This document shows positions 6,154 to 7,109 of a DNA stretch of 7,109 nt, piece by piece. The position numbers were made by a program, and so were the translations under genes. The stretch covers positions 29,340-36,448 of the forward strand of contig PBTP01000050.1 in the NCBI GenBank assembly GCA_002729275.1. The letters are read 5' to 3'. The notes under the pieces are model-generated. The model did not search any database. It saw only the letters and a program-made list of their open reading frames with translations, and was not told the DNA's origin. The DNA comes from Roseibacillus sp. GTDB taxonomy: Bacteria; Verrucomicrobiota; Verrucomicrobiia; Verrucomicrobiales; Akkermansiaceae. Position 1 is the first letter of the stretch; each line of letters starts with the position of its first letter.

Positions 6154-7109
6154 ATGAAGACCATTCTTCGGGTTATCAGCTACCTACGCAGCTACCCCTT
6201 GCTGGGTAGTGCCCAACTGATATGTGCCACTCTAATGGCCTTAAGCGTGGTCGTCTTCCCATCAATAACGGGATACGTTGTGGACGAGATCCTCCCGGAG
6301 CCTGCTCGCCACCACGAACTACTCTTCTGGGTTTTCCTCGGTTTAATGGGGTTTTTCCTGAAAGACGCTCTGAACTGCGCCCGGATCATTTTAAACAATC
6401 ATTTCGAGCAGCGAGTGATTTTCGATATCCGCTCGGATCTTTACCAGAAACTCCAACGCCTGCCTCTCCGCTGGTTCGATGGGCGCCGCACGGGCGATAT
6501 CATGACTCGCGTGGTCGAGGACGTCACCGCCATGGAGCGTGTGCTGATCGACGGCATCGAACTGGGCCTCGTCGCCATGATCCAGCTCTTGGCCGTGGGC
6601 GCAGTGATGTACTACACGGATGTTACAGTGGCGCTCTGGGCAACCCTTCCCGTGCCTTTTCTCATGATCGGAGCGTGGCTCTACACGCGAAACGCCCGGG
6701 ACCGCTACCGGGGGCAGCGGGATGCCGCCAGCGACATGAACTCTCTTCTCCATGACAACGTTTCCGGGATTTCCCAGATCAAGACCTATACGGCGGAGGA
6801 GAGAGAACATGAGCGCTTCAATGCGTTCTCAGACAAGCTGCGACAGGCGAGCCTCCGCATCATGCGCTGGTGGGCGTTCTACTCTCCGGGCATGTCTTTT
6901 GTTGGAATGGTAGGCTACGCCCTCGTGCTTGGATTTGGATCCCAGGCCGTGATGAGCGAACGAATGGAACTCGGGGAGCTCGTCCTCTTCTTTCTTTTGC
7001 TTTCCCTCTTCTACGAGCCGGTAAGTAAACTGCACCAACTGAACCAGATGGCCCTCTCGTCCCGCGCTGCTGCCGACCGGGTCTTCGAAATTCTCGACTC
7101 AGAGGACGA
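6154..7109 (+). CDS. ABC exporter (MsbA/LmrA-type half-transporter), membrane domain; 3' end outside window
   Basis: The first 318 codons of an ABC transporter subunit with fused membrane and ATPase domains; the gene runs off the right edge. The visible part is a type I exporter membrane domain with about six hydrophobic segments, including LGSAQLICATLMALSVVVF near residue 17, LLFWVFLGLMGFFL near 56, the pair around 135-175 (LGLVAMIQLLAVGAVMYY, VALWATLPVPFLMIGAWLY), and two more near 250-290. Family landmarks are YQKLQRLPLRWFDGRRTGDIMTRVVEDV (about 97-124, the cytosolic coupling region), the later ISQIKTYTAEE with its family-typical charged helix, and AADRVFEILD just before the edge, which normally leads into the nucleotide-binding domain. 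Walker A, signature and Walker B motifs are therefore not visible. Such proteins act as dimers exporting lipids, peptides or drugs; the substrate cannot be told here. ATG at 6154 is the first suitable start, without a Shine-Dalgarno sequence. It is divergent from the coiled-coil operon. Confidence 0.93.
   Translation, partial: MKTILRVISYLRSYPLLGSAQLICATLMALSVVVFPSITGYVVDEILPEPARHHELLFWVFLGLMGFFLKDALNCARIILNNHFEQRVIFDIRSDLYQKLQRLPLRWFDGRRTGDIMTRVVEDVTAMERVLIDGIELGLVAMIQLLAVGAVMYYTDVTVALWATLPVPFLMIGAWLYTRNARDRYRGQRDAASDMNSLLHDNVSGISQIKTYTAEEREHERFNAFSDKLRQASLRIMRWWAFYSPGMSFVGMVGYALVLGFGSQAVMSERMELGELVLFFLLLSLFYEPVSKLHQLNQMALSSRAAADRVFEILDSED

Overview
The window looks like a stretch of chromosome from a Gram-negative bacterium of moderately high GC content, most likely in the Verrucomicrobiota or the wider PVC group. 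This placement is an inference. It rests on the gene mix, a tiny lipoprotein with a tryptophan- and proline-containing tail, tandem coiled-coil envelope proteins with a small C-terminal beta domain, and the near absence of Shine-Dalgarno sequences. No ribosomal RNA or other decisive marker is present.

Left part (1-3733) is housekeeping. On the minus strand are the first 30 codons of sucC (succinyl-CoA synthetase beta subunit, running off the left edge) and, upstream of it, xseA (exonuclease VII large subunit). Divergent from xseA, on the plus strand, are glyQS (single-chain glycyl-tRNA synthetase) and, 38 bases later, rlmH (23S rRNA methyltransferase). The last two are probably co-transcribed translation genes. 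The gap between xseA and glyQS holds a perfect 7-3-7 inverted repeat.

Middle part (3734-6153) is envelope-related and less familiar. A 58-residue probable lipoprotein gene lies on the minus strand at 3898-4074. A strong intrinsic terminator at 4164-4197 closes a minus-strand operon of two membrane-anchored coiled-coil proteins (5052-5969, then 4222-5031). The two are paralogues: each has one N-terminal membrane segment, a long coiled coil and a related C-terminal beta domain, and the first also has a Pro/Glu-rich tail. The leaders of this operon and of the lipoprotein gene share two short sequence blocks, which hints at common regulation.

Right part (6154-7109) is the start of a plus-strand gene for an MsbA/LmrA-type ABC exporter, divergent from the coiled-coil operon. 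Its whole membrane domain is visible and its ATPase domain lies beyond the edge.

No mobile element, CRISPR array, tRNA, rRNA or phage gene was seen. The least described content is the coiled-coil pair, the small lipoprotein and their shared leader elements. None of this amounts to a demonstrated new system.
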